DNA of 64,000 nt. Source: Luteibacter sp. UNC138MFCol5.1 (GTDB taxonomy: Bacteria > Pseudomonadota > Gammaproteobacteria > Xanthomonadales > Rhodanobacteraceae). The DNA lies in the NCBI RefSeq assembly GCF_900110505.1, contig NZ_FODZ01000003.1:201436-265435 (forward strand). The letters run 5' to 3'. Each line of letters starts with the position of its first letter. Within the stretch, counting starts at the first letter, position 1. The translations under genes and the position numbers were made by a program. Below, one piece after another: positions 13,639 to 20,786 of the stretch. The notes below the pieces were generated by a model. It was not told the origin of the DNA. It was given only the letters and a program-made list of their open reading frames with translations, and ran no database searches.

Positions 13639-15589
13639 CGGCAACCGCCAGACCGGCTTCAACTTCCCCTCGCGCGCGACGCCCTCTCGCCTTCGCCCGG
13701 GCGAGATCGTCGTCGACTTCTTTGCCGGTGGCGGCGGCGCGAGCGAGGCGCTGCGTCAGGCACTCGGCCGCGACCCCGACGTCGCGGTCAACCACGACCC
13801 GGACGCGATCGCCATGCATGCGGCGAATCACCCGTTCACCCGGCACATGGAGGCCGACGTCTGGGCGGTCGACATCCTGCGCGAGGTTGCCGGTCGGCTC
13901 GTGGGCTGGTTCCACGCCTCGCCGGACTGCACGCACTTCAGCCAGGCGAAGGGCGGCCAGCCTCGAAGCAAGGCGACGCGCTCTCTGTCGTGGGTCGTGC
14001 TGAAGGTCGCTGGCACGCTGGCCCGCGCCGGTCTCGCGCCGCGCATCGTCAGCCTGGAGAACGTCGAGCAGATCCTGAAGTGGGGTCCGCTGGTCGCGAA
14101 GCGCGACAAGGCGACCGGCCGCGTCGTGAAGCTGGACGGCACGGTCGCCGCGCGCGGCGAGCGCGTGTCGGTCTGGGAGCAGTGCCTCGTTCCCGACAAG
14201 AAGCACGCCGGCCGGACGTGGGAGCACTTCGTCGGCGCGCTCCGCTCGCTCGGCTACGTCGTCGAGTGGCGGAAGCTCGTCGCGAGCGATTACGGCGCCG
14301 GCACCAGCCGTAAGCGCCTGTTCCTCGTCGCCCGCCGCGACGGCCAGCCGATCGTGTGGCCGGAGCCGACCCACGGCCCGGGCCGCGCCAACCCCTACGT
14401 CACCGCCGCCGACTGCATCGATTTCGCCGTGCCCTGCCCGTCGATTTTCGAGCGCAAGAAGCCGCTGGCCGACGCCACCATGCGCCGCATCGCACGCGGC
14501 GTGGACCGCTACGTATTGAAAGCCGCCGAACCGTTCATCGTGGGCGTCGGCGGGCGGCGCGGCCAGACCGCCGAGAGCAGCGTGCACGAGCCGGGCGCCA
14601 CCACGACCGCGAAATACGACGCGGCGCTCGTGCAGCCCACGCTGGCACCGCTGATCACGCAGCACGCCCAGGCGTCGGTCGACACGAACAAGCCGGTCAC
14701 CCGTCCGATCGGCACGATGTGCGCCGAGGTGAAGGGCGGCCATTTCGCGCTGATCGCGCCTACGCTGGTCCAGACGGGCTACGGTGAGCGGGCCGGCCAA
14801 GCGCCGCGGTCGCTGGACATCGAGAAGCCGATCGGCGTCGCCCCGGCCGGTGGTGTGAAGCACGCCGTCGCCGCCGCGCACCTGGTGAAGTTCCGTGGCG
14901 ACAGCACCGGGACCGCAGCGGGCGCCCCGATGCCCACCATCACGTCAGGCGCGGGCGCTGCGCGGCCCGCCGGTGCGGCGCACGCCATGGGTGTCTCGAC
15001 GGCGTACCTGGTCCGCCAGTTCGGGAAGTCCATCGGTGCCGACGCGAACGATCCCGTGGGCGCGATCACGGCGGGCGGCAGTGGCAAGACCTCGCTGGCT
15101 TCGGCGCACCTGGCGAAGCTGCGCGGCACGAGCTCAGCAGCTGATGTCGCCGACGCGCTGCACACCATCAGCGCAGGCGGCGAGCACCACGCGGTCGTCG
15201 AGTGCACGCTCAGCCCCGAGCACGAGGCGGGCGCGCTGCGTGTCGCCGCGTTCCTCATCAAGTACTACGGCACGGCGCGAGGCGTCGACATCGACGAACC
15301 TCTCGACACCGTGACCACGAAGGACCGCCTCGCGCTGGTCACTGTGTGGGTGCAGGGCAACCTGTACGTGATCGTTGACATCGGCCTGCGCATGCTCCGC
15401 CGTGAGGAACTTTTCCGCGCGCAGGGCTTCCCGGCCGACTACATCATCGATCGCACGGCCGACGGGCGGCCGCTGAGCATCAGCAAGAGCGTGCGTATGG
15501 TGGGCAACTCCGTGAGCCCGCCGCCGCTCCGCGCGATCGCTGAGGCGAACCTCGATGCGGCGTACGAAGACATGGCGGTCGCGGCATGA
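13631..15589 (+). CDS. C5-cytosine DNA methyltransferase with repeated target-recognition-like segments
   Basis: The 652-residue protein has C5 methyltransferase motifs in order: motif I DFFAGGGGASEAL (about 29-41), motif IV SPDCTHFSQAKGG with the catalytic Cys, motif VI ENVEQ, motif VIII GTSRKRLFLVA, motif IX FRAQGFPADYI, and motif X MVGNSVSPP. Between VIII and IX lie about 300 residues made of five or six related units (for example AHLVKFRGDSTG, AYLVRQFGKSIG, AHLAKLRGTSS, AFLIKYYGTARG). Phage enzymes with several recognition units can methylate several sites, protecting phage DNA against host restriction. The usual PPC is PDC here, as in many phage enzymes. Confidence 0.9.
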   Translation: MADGNRQTGFNFPSRATPSRLRPGEIVVDFFAGGGGASEALRQALGRDPDVAVNHDPDAIAMHAANHPFTRHMEADVWAVDILREVAGRLVGWFHASPDCTHFSQAKGGQPRSKATRSLSWVVLKVAGTLARAGLAPRIVSLENVEQILKWGPLVAKRDKATGRVVKLDGTVAARGERVSVWEQCLVPDKKHAGRTWEHFVGALRSLGYVVEWRKLVASDYGAGTSRKRLFLVARRDGQPIVWPEPTHGPGRANPYVTAADCIDFAVPCPSIFERKKPLADATMRRIARGVDRYVLKAAEPFIVGVGGRRGQTAESSVHEPGATTTAKYDAALVQPTLAPLITQHAQASVDTNKPVTRPIGTMCAEVKGGHFALIAPTLVQTGYGERAGQAPRSLDIEKPIGVAPAGGVKHAVAAAHLVKFRGDSTGTAAGAPMPTITSGAGAARPAGAAHAMGVSTAYLVRQFGKSIGADANDPVGAITAGGSGKTSLASAHLAKLRGTSSAADVADALHTISAGGEHHAVVECTLSPEHEAGALRVAAFLIKYYGTARGVDIDEPLDTVTTKDRLALVTVWVQGNLYVIVDIGLRMLRREELFRAQGFPADYIIDRTADGRPLSISKSVRMVGNSVSPPPLRAIAEANLDAAYEDMAVAA

Positions 15590-16671
15590 CGGTGTCCATC
15601 ATCACGGGTGACTGCCGCGACGTCCTTCGCACTCTGCCGGAGGCCTCCGCGCACACCTGCGTCACCAGCCCGCCCTACTTCGGCTTGCGCGACTACGGCG
15701 TCGACGGACAGATTGGACTGGAACCCTCGCCGGAAGAATTCGTGGCCGAGCTCGTAGCGGTGTTCCGTGAGGTTCGGCGAGTTCTAAGGGACGACGGTAC
15801 GCTCTGGCTCAATCTCGGGGACAGCTACGCCGGATCGTGGGGCGCCCAGTCGCGCGGAAACACTGCGGGCGAGGCGTCATCGAAGCTCGAAGGCTCGTCG
15901 ATGCTGGAAGCGCGCCGCATCAGCGCATACCCGCTCGGGACATCGGGCACCGGTAGCCTGAAGCGTACCCCTGGACTCAAGCCCAAGGACTTGATCGGTA
16001 TCCCTTGGCGCGTTGCGCTGGCCCTTCAGGCTGACGGCTGGTATCTCCGTCAGGACATCATCTGGCACAAGCCGAACCCGATGCCGGAGAGCGTGCGCGA
16101 CCGCTGCACGAAGGCGCACGAGTACCTGTTCCTCCTGAGCAAGTCCGAGCGCTACTACTTCGACCAGGCGGCGATATCGGAAGAACTGGAGCCGTCGAGC
16201 GTCGCGCGGCTGGCGCAAAACGTGGATGCCCAGATCGGTAGCGAACGCGTCCCCGGCAAGACCAACGGCACCATGCGCGCCGTGGGCGGTAGCCGCCGCA
16301 ACTCGTTCGCCCGCGAAACGAAAGCGTCAGCTGGCGATCACGGCCAGAAACCACAGCATCGCCTCGACCGGGACGACGTCGACTATACCGGTCGCCGTAA
16401 TCGCAGAAGCGTGTGGACGGTGGCCACCCAGCCGTTCAAGGAGGCGCACTTCGCGACATTCCCACCCGACCTGATCGAGCCCTGCATTCTTGCGGGCACG
16501 CCCGCCGGCGGCGTCGTGCTCGATCCGTTCGGCGGCGCTGGCACGACCGGGGTGGCGGCCGAGCGCTTGGGGCGAGACTCCCTTCTCATCGAACTGAATC
16601 CAGAGTACGCCGCGATCGCGCATCGCCGCACCATGCAGCGCGGCCTCACCCTGCCGGATCAAGCCGCATGA
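15586..16671 (+). CDS. N4-cytosine/N6-adenine DNA methyltransferase
   Basis: The 361-residue protein carries the catalytic TSPPYFGLRDYG near the N-terminus (about 27-38) and the S-adenosylmethionine-binding DPFGGAGTTG near the C-terminus, the motif order of the beta class of amino-methyltransferases. The SPPY form is most often N4-cytosine-specific but also occurs in N6-adenine enzymes. IPWRVALALQADGWYLRQDI is a conserved stretch between them. No restriction gene is nearby, so it is an orphan, presumably for counter-restriction. It overlaps the C5 enzyme by four bases. Confidence 0.88.
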   Translation: MTVSIITGDCRDVLRTLPEASAHTCVTSPPYFGLRDYGVDGQIGLEPSPEEFVAELVAVFREVRRVLRDDGTLWLNLGDSYAGSWGAQSRGNTAGEASSKLEGSSMLEARRISAYPLGTSGTGSLKRTPGLKPKDLIGIPWRVALALQADGWYLRQDIIWHKPNPMPESVRDRCTKAHEYLFLLSKSERYYFDQAAISEELEPSSVARLAQNVDAQIGSERVPGKTNGTMRAVGGSRRNSFARETKASAGDHGQKPQHRLDRDDVDYTGRRNRRSVWTVATQPFKEAHFATFPPDLIEPCILAGTPAGGVVLDPFGGAGTTGVAAERLGRDSLLIELNPEYAAIAHRRTMQRGLTLPDQAA

Positions 16672-16835
16672 GCCCGAACGCCTACCGCCCCGAAGCCAGC
16701 GCCATCGCCGGCAAGGTCCACACATTCGTCTGCGGCGGGCACCAGGTGATGTCGATCGCCGCCGCGGAGTCCTACATCCAGAAACTCACCGACGCCGTCG
16801 AGCAGGCGAAGAAGCAGGAGGCCGAGAAGGCATGA
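16668..16835 (+). CDS. 55-residue phage protein
   Basis: Begins with ATG 16668 overlapping the methyltransferase stop (ATGA) and ends overlapping the next start. The product (MSPNAYRPEASAIAGKVHTF at the start) ends in a charged helix (QKLTDAVEQAKKQEAEKA). A much longer frame from 16413 is only a shadow of the methyltransferase. Function unknown. Confidence 0.6.
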   Translation: MSPNAYRPEASAIAGKVHTFVCGGHQVMSIAAAESYIQKLTDAVEQAKKQEAEKA

Positions 16836-17794
16836 GCACCGAAAACACCGCCGACGCAATCCTCGCCGCCGTGTGCGACGCCCTGCACATCGGATCGGCT
16901 GTCCGATCGATGGATGTCGTCATGACGAACATCGGCAACCTGCAGCGCCGTAGCGCATGCCTCGACGGTATCGAGCGCGCGTTCTTCACCGAAGAGGTTC
17001 CGGACGAAGATGATCCGAGTGAGTCGATAGACGAGTGCTCGCTCTCGTGGGGAGCCACGCCGGAACAGTACGTCGAGACGTTCGGCGAACTGCTGGCCGA
17101 GCGCGCGAAATCGGCGCAGCAAGCCGCCGAGCCTGTCGAGCAGCCGAGGTCGAAGTGGCCGAAAGGCGACGCGGCGTTTGCAGAGTCGACGGCCGCGTTG
17201 AACGCATACCTTGACCAACTGAAGCCCGAGCAGGCGGTGGGCGATGGGGTGACGTGGATCAGCCGCACGGCGTTGCCTATGGTGAATCCGGCGCAGATGG
17301 TTCGTATCGCGCAGAACTACGCGCGGGTGGACACCGATCACGCCTACACCAAGGTTCCGAACTTCATGCCCCACGACTGGGTCGTGGCCGCTATGTGCGC
17401 TGCCTACGATGCAGGGCGCCAGAACATCATCGACGGTACTCACATTGAGGGTTACACGCCCGAAGCCATCGAGAGCGTGCGCCGTATTTTCGCCCCGCGC
17501 CCGGCTGTCGTCACGGCTGGGGATGGGGTGACGGATGAGATGGTACGGCGTGCTACGGCGGCTTATGTCGATGCAGCGCCTAGCGATTGCCCTGTCGATG
17601 TGGTTCCTGCACGCATCCGGGCAGCGATCATCGCCGCCCACCCGCATACCGGGTATTCGGCGGTGCCGGAGGGGTGGAAGCTCGTGCCAGTCGAGCCGAG
17701 CTGGTCGATGGTCAAGGCAGGTAATGCGTCGGACGGAACGATGCTTGGCATCTACACGGCCATGATCGCCGCCGCGCCGGAGGGGCCGGAATGA
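16832..17794 (+). CDS. Uncharacterised phage protein with repeated C-terminal modules
   Basis: A 320-residue acidic protein. The N-terminal 75 residues are helical, the middle holds PMVNPAQMVRIAQNYARVD and MPHDWVVAAMCAAYDAGRQN, and the end has DGVTDEMVRRATAAYVDA with VPEGWKLVPVEPSWSM. The last two are short modules that recur, separately and combined, at the ends of many early phage proteins. No catalytic motif is visible. It is coupled to both neighbours by four-base overlaps. Confidence 0.6.
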   Translation: MSTENTADAILAAVCDALHIGSAVRSMDVVMTNIGNLQRRSACLDGIERAFFTEEVPDEDDPSESIDECSLSWGATPEQYVETFGELLAERAKSAQQAAEPVEQPRSKWPKGDAAFAESTAALNAYLDQLKPEQAVGDGVTWISRTALPMVNPAQMVRIAQNYARVDTDHAYTKVPNFMPHDWVVAAMCAAYDAGRQNIIDGTHIEGYTPEAIESVRRIFAPRPAVVTAGDGVTDEMVRRATAAYVDAAPSDCPVDVVPARIRAAIIAAHPHTGYSAVPEGWKLVPVEPSWSMVKAGNASDGTMLGIYTAMIAAAPEGPE

Positions 17795-18072
17795 ACCAGG
17801 TGATCGTATTCCCGCGCGGCCAGCTATCGGCCGAGGACAAGGCCAGCATGCGCGAGATGGGCATCGCCGTCGTCGAGGCCGACGATCCGTCGAAGGTGGT
17901 CACCGTGATTCCGGTCGCGCCATCGGCGCCGGTCGCCAATCCGGACGACCTGACGATGGCGCTTCTGCACGGCCTCTCCGTCTCGAATTGGGACGAGCCG
18001 AAGGTGCTCTTCGTCAAAGAGCTGCACCGCCGAATGCTGGCCCGCGAGAAGACCAAGGCGGTGCAGTCGTGA
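17791..18072 (+). CDS. Small phage protein
   Basis: The 93-residue protein (MNQVIVFPRGQLSAEDKASM at the start) has a strand-helix beginning, a Val/Pro/Ala-rich middle and a helical end (EPKVLFVKELHRRMLAREK). It is the last gene of the continuous overlap chain before an opposite-strand gene interrupts the operon. No function can be assigned. Confidence 0.55.
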   Translation: MNQVIVFPRGQLSAEDKASMREMGIAVVEADDPSKVVTVIPVAPSAPVANPDDLTMALLHGLSVSNWDEPKVLFVKELHRRMLAREKTKAVQS

Positions 18073-18077
18073 TTTGC

Positions 18078-18326
18078 CTACCAGGAGACTCCCTCACGGC
18101 GCTTGACCGCCTCTTGGGCTTCGAAGTAGGCCATGGCGTGCAGCGTGCCCTCGTCCCAGCTTCCGACCGGGATTGTCTCGCGTCGGGTACGTCCCGACAC
18201 GGTCCCAATGGACTTCCCGTTCAATTCCACCTCCGCCGTCCAGTGGTACTCGCGGTCACCAAGCCTCTCGGTCATCCGGAGAGTGAATTTGCGGCCGTTA
18301 GCTTCGAATTCGTGGACCTTTCCCAT
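18078..18326 (-). CDS. Opposite-strand small phage protein
   Basis: An 82-residue frame on the minus strand that exactly fills the otherwise non-coding 250 bases between two plus-strand genes. ATG 18326 has GGGGAG seven bases upstream. The product (HEFEANGRKFTLRMTERLGD, REYHWTAEVELNGKSIGTVS) alternates like a small beta-sheet protein followed by one helix (TLHAMAYFEAQEAVKRRE). Its start codon shares the palindrome CATG with the start of the divergent gene. Translation against the early operon could make it a lysogen-expressed gene. Confidence 0.6.
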   Translation of the reverse strand: MGKVHEFEANGRKFTLRMTERLGDREYHWTAEVELNGKSIGTVSGRTRRETIPVGSWDEGTLHAMAYFEAQEAVKRREGVSW

Positions 18327-19050
18327 GCGTGAACTCCCCATCCTGTTCAGTACGCCGATGATCCGAGCAATTCTCCAGGGCCGCAAGACGGTGACGCGGC
18401 GGGTGGTGAAGCGCCAACCTTGGGCTCATCACTGGGAACACGTGCCAGGATATGTCGGCGAGTTTCGCCACGAAGGTGGCAACCTCTGGCACTTCGCCCA
18501 CCGCATCCCTCACAACCCGGAATGGGACCTCGAACGTCAGCAACGCGCGCCGTGCGCAGTCGGCGATCGGCTCTGGGTACGCGAGGCATGGCGAGCGGCA
18601 GCATCGCTCGACGCCCTCTCGGGATCCGCTATCGCCGACCGATGCATGGAGGCCGGCTACCGCAGGCCGTGGGCTCCAATCCGCTACGAGGCGGATGGCG
18701 CACGGAACAGCGCCAAGGACTGGCGGGAGTTTGGCTCGACGCCTGGCGAGGCCGCGCCGGGGCGCTACCGACATGCCCGCTTCATGCCCCGCTGGGCCAG
18801 CCGGATCACGCTCGAGGTAACCGCCGTGCGCGTGGAGCGGTTGCAGGACATCAGCGAGAAGCAGGCACACGCCGAGGGTGTCGACAACCACATGGCGGCC
18901 ACCGCCGTGGGAAGCGACGCCACGCGCGGCGAGCTGCTACCGGCGACGGTCCACGGCTTCGCGCACCTCTGGGAATCGATCAACGGCGCCGGCAGCTGGT
19001 CCGCTAACCCGTGGGTATGGGCGGTGGAGTTCAGGAGGGTCGAACGATGA
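18325..19050 (+). CDS. ASCH-like phage protein ('morphogenetic protein' type)
   Basis: The 241-residue product begins MRELPILFSTPMIRAILQGR, with KTVTRRVVK directly after; this is the hallmark of a family widespread in temperate phages, related to the ASCH/PUA-like fold and often labelled morphogenetic protein without proof. VGDRLWVREAW, ARFMPRWASRITLEVTAV and NPWVWAVEFRRV are further family features. ASCH-type domains are expected to bind RNA or modified nucleotides. The ATG lacks a clear ribosome-binding site, and the Met at residue 12 is an alternative. It overlaps the excisionase gene by four bases. Confidence 0.65.
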   Translation: MRELPILFSTPMIRAILQGRKTVTRRVVKRQPWAHHWEHVPGYVGEFRHEGGNLWHFAHRIPHNPEWDLERQQRAPCAVGDRLWVREAWRAAASLDALSGSAIADRCMEAGYRRPWAPIRYEADGARNSAKDWREFGSTPGEAAPGRYRHARFMPRWASRITLEVTAVRVERLQDISEKQAHAEGVDNHMAATAVGSDATRGELLPATVHGFAHLWESINGAGSWSANPWVWAVEFRRVER

Positions 19051-19250
19051 AGTACATGACCGTCGCCAAGTTCGCGGTCGAATCCGGCTACAGCGAGGAA
19101 GCCATCCGCGCCAAGATCAAGAACGGGGTGTGGCTCGAAGGGATGGTATGGAAGCGCGCGCCCGACGGCCGCGTCCTGATCAGCACAGAGGGATACGAGA
19201 GATGGGTGGAAGGGCGAACGGTGTCCGACCTGCAACGCAAAGCAGCATAG
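19047..19250 (+). CDS. Excisionase-like protein
   Basis: The protein of 67 residues from ATG 19047 (ATGA overlap, AGGAGG about 10 bases upstream) has the winged-helix look of phage excisionases: MTVAKFAVESGYSEEAIRAK, then VWKRAPDGRVLISTEGYERW. Its gene precedes and partly overlaps the integrase, the usual xis-int order. By family it would bend attachment-site DNA and bias the integrase toward excision. The C-terminal basic tail (SDLQRKAA) is coded over the integrase start. Confidence 0.75.
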   Translation: MKYMTVAKFAVESGYSEEAIRAKIKNGVWLEGMVWKRAPDGRVLISTEGYERWVEGRTVSDLQRKAA

Positions 19251-20365
19251 CGATCGACTTCTACTACCAGGGCGTGCGATGCCGGGAACGGATCCGGCTT
19301 CCGCCCACGAAGGCCAACCAGCGGTACGTCGAGAATCTCAAGGCGCAGATCCTAGCCGAGATCGCCCGCGGGACGTTCGACTACGCGAAATACTTCCCCG
19401 ACAGCAACCGTGCTCGCACGATGGCGAAGACGCCAGGCGCGGCTATTACGATTGGAGAGGCACTGGATCGCTGGCTCGATGGCCGGCGTGGCGAGCTGAC
19501 GCACACGACTTTCCGGGACTACGAGCTGGCTATCGCGAGGGTGTGGAAACCGGCCTTCGGCGCGAAGCGCCTTTCGGAGCTGACGCGCTCCGACCTGAAG
19601 GCTTGGGTGGCAGCGCAGACGTGCGGCCTGAAGCGCATCAGCAATCTGCTCCTGCCGATGCGAGGCATGTACGACGCCGCCATGGATGACGAACTCATCC
19701 AGACGAATCCTTTCACGGGATGGACGCCGAAGAAGGTCGAGCCACCGAAGGAGGAGGACGACGTCGACCCGTTCGACCAGGCGGAAGTGGCGGCGATCCT
19801 TGCCGCATGCGAGGGGCAGGTCCGTAACCTGTTCCAGTTCGCCTTCTGGACGGGGCTGCGCACGAGCGAGCTCATCGCCCTCCGGTGGGACGACATCGAC
19901 CTCGCCGGCAGAACGATGACGGTTCGCCGGGCGAAGGTTCGGAAGCAGGTCAAGGCGCCGAAGACGCGGGCGGGCCGGCGCGTGATCACTCTGCTCCAGC
20001 CTGCCTTGGATGCTTTGCAGGCCCAGCGGGTCCACACCCAGCTTGCCGGAAAGGAGGTGTTCCTGAACCCGCGTACCGGCGAGCCGTGGCTGCACGACGG
20101 CCCGATCCGCAAGACGGCGTGGCAGCCTGCCCTACGCCGGGCGCAAGTGCGTTACCGCTACCCATACCAGACGCGGCACACCTTCGCGTCCACGCTGTTG
20201 TCCGCTGGCGAGAACCCCGTGTGGGTTGCCTCGATGATGGGGCACAAAGACTGGGCTATGATTATCAAGGTTTACGGGCGCTGGATACCATCCATCGCCC
20301 CTGACGCGGGGGCAAAGGTAGCAGCCCTTTGGAATCAAGCATCCACATTAAAGGACGTAAAGTGA
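19202..20365 (+). CDS. int: Tyrosine-recombinase integrase
   Basis: The 387-residue protein starts within the excisionase gene at ATG 19202; the start MGGRANGVRPATQSSIAIDF fits the arm-binding domain (DUF3596 type) of this integrase family. The core-binding part is about 85-180. The catalytic domain has Arg in TGLRTSELIALRWDDID, Arg-His in YQTRHTFAS, His in MMGHKDW and the nucleophile Tyr in KVYGRW. The first His of the usual HxxRH box is Tyr, as in several relatives. It would recombine phage and host att sites; the ssrA-like 3' fragment 280 bases downstream is the probable target. Confidence 0.9.
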   Translation: MGGRANGVRPATQSSIAIDFYYQGVRCRERIRLPPTKANQRYVENLKAQILAEIARGTFDYAKYFPDSNRARTMAKTPGAAITIGEALDRWLDGRRGELTHTTFRDYELAIARVWKPAFGAKRLSELTRSDLKAWVAAQTCGLKRISNLLLPMRGMYDAAMDDELIQTNPFTGWTPKKVEPPKEEDDVDPFDQAEVAAILAACEGQVRNLFQFAFWTGLRTSELIALRWDDIDLAGRTMTVRRAKVRKQVKAPKTRAGRRVITLLQPALDALQAQRVHTQLAGKEVFLNPRTGEPWLHDGPIRKTAWQPALRRAQVRYRYPYQTRHTFASTLLSAGENPVWVASMMGHKDWAMIIKVYGRWIPSIAPDAGAKVAALWNQASTLKDVK

Positions 20366-20589
20366 GCATCGCAAAGTTATCTGTCTACGAGTTGTCCACC
20401 CTCGCGCAAGCTGGCGGCGGGTTCACCGTAAGCATTGCTGGCAAGAGCGCCTACGAGCTAGGTCTCATCGCAGCGGCAGCGGCAAACGGCGGCGCTCGTG
20501 TGACATTCACTGATGTAGGCAGACTTAGCGCCTACGAACTAGGCACGATCGCCAAGGCTGGTAAGGGCTTGGTTGCGTTCGTCGACTGA
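20362..20589 (+). CDS. Short repeat protein (SAYELG repeats) after the integrase
   Basis: A GTG at 20362 overlaps the integrase stop (GTGA, with AAAGGA upstream) and gives a 75-residue protein; ATG 20329 would add 11 residues. It is built of three imperfect units of about 25 residues: SVYELSTLAQAGGGFTVS, SAYELGLIAAAAANGGARV and SAYELGTIAKAGKGLVAF, each a short helix then a strand. Codon use and base composition look less GC-rich than the integrase. I do not recognise a characterised family. Its place between int and the attachment site suggests accessory cargo or a role in lysogeny. Confidence 0.65.
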   Translation: MSIAKLSVYELSTLAQAGGGFTVSIAGKSAYELGLIAAAAANGGARVTFTDVGRLSAYELGTIAKAGKGLVAFVD

Positions 20590-20640
20590 CTGGGCGAGTT
20601 CTAGTCACTAGTTATATTCAAATCTTTGATTTGGCTACAT

Positions 20641-20674
<34 letters not shown>

Positions 20675-20683
20675 CTCGACGCT

Positions 20684-20715
20684 CGGGCCAGGATTACTCC
20701 TGGCCCGATTGCGTT
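20684..20715 (+). terminator. Hairpin after the ssrA 3' end
   Basis: CGGGCCAGGA (20684-20693), loop TTAC and TCCTGGCCCG (20698-20707) form a perfect 10-base-pair stem 11 bases after the CCA end, followed by ATTGCGTTTTGC. This fits the native terminator of the tmRNA gene, kept beside the displaced attachment fragment, and it marks the start of host DNA. Confidence 0.65.
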
Positions 20716-20786
20716 TTGCTTCGATGTCGTCGTGTGCGCGCTGCGGACGTACCGCGGACGCTTCCGCGATACCACGCCGCGGACCA

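Noticed and set aside
11386..14881. Minus-strand frames of 758 and 543 codons opposite the exonuclease and methyltransferase
   Set aside because: The plus-strand genes have clear family motifs and operon overlaps; the minus products are low-complexity His/Arg/Leu-rich mirror sequence.
14560..15350. Possible CRISPR-like or DNA tandem repeats in the methyltransferase gene
   Set aside because: The repetition is at protein level with units of unequal length and diverged DNA, so it is a domain repeat and not a CRISPR array.
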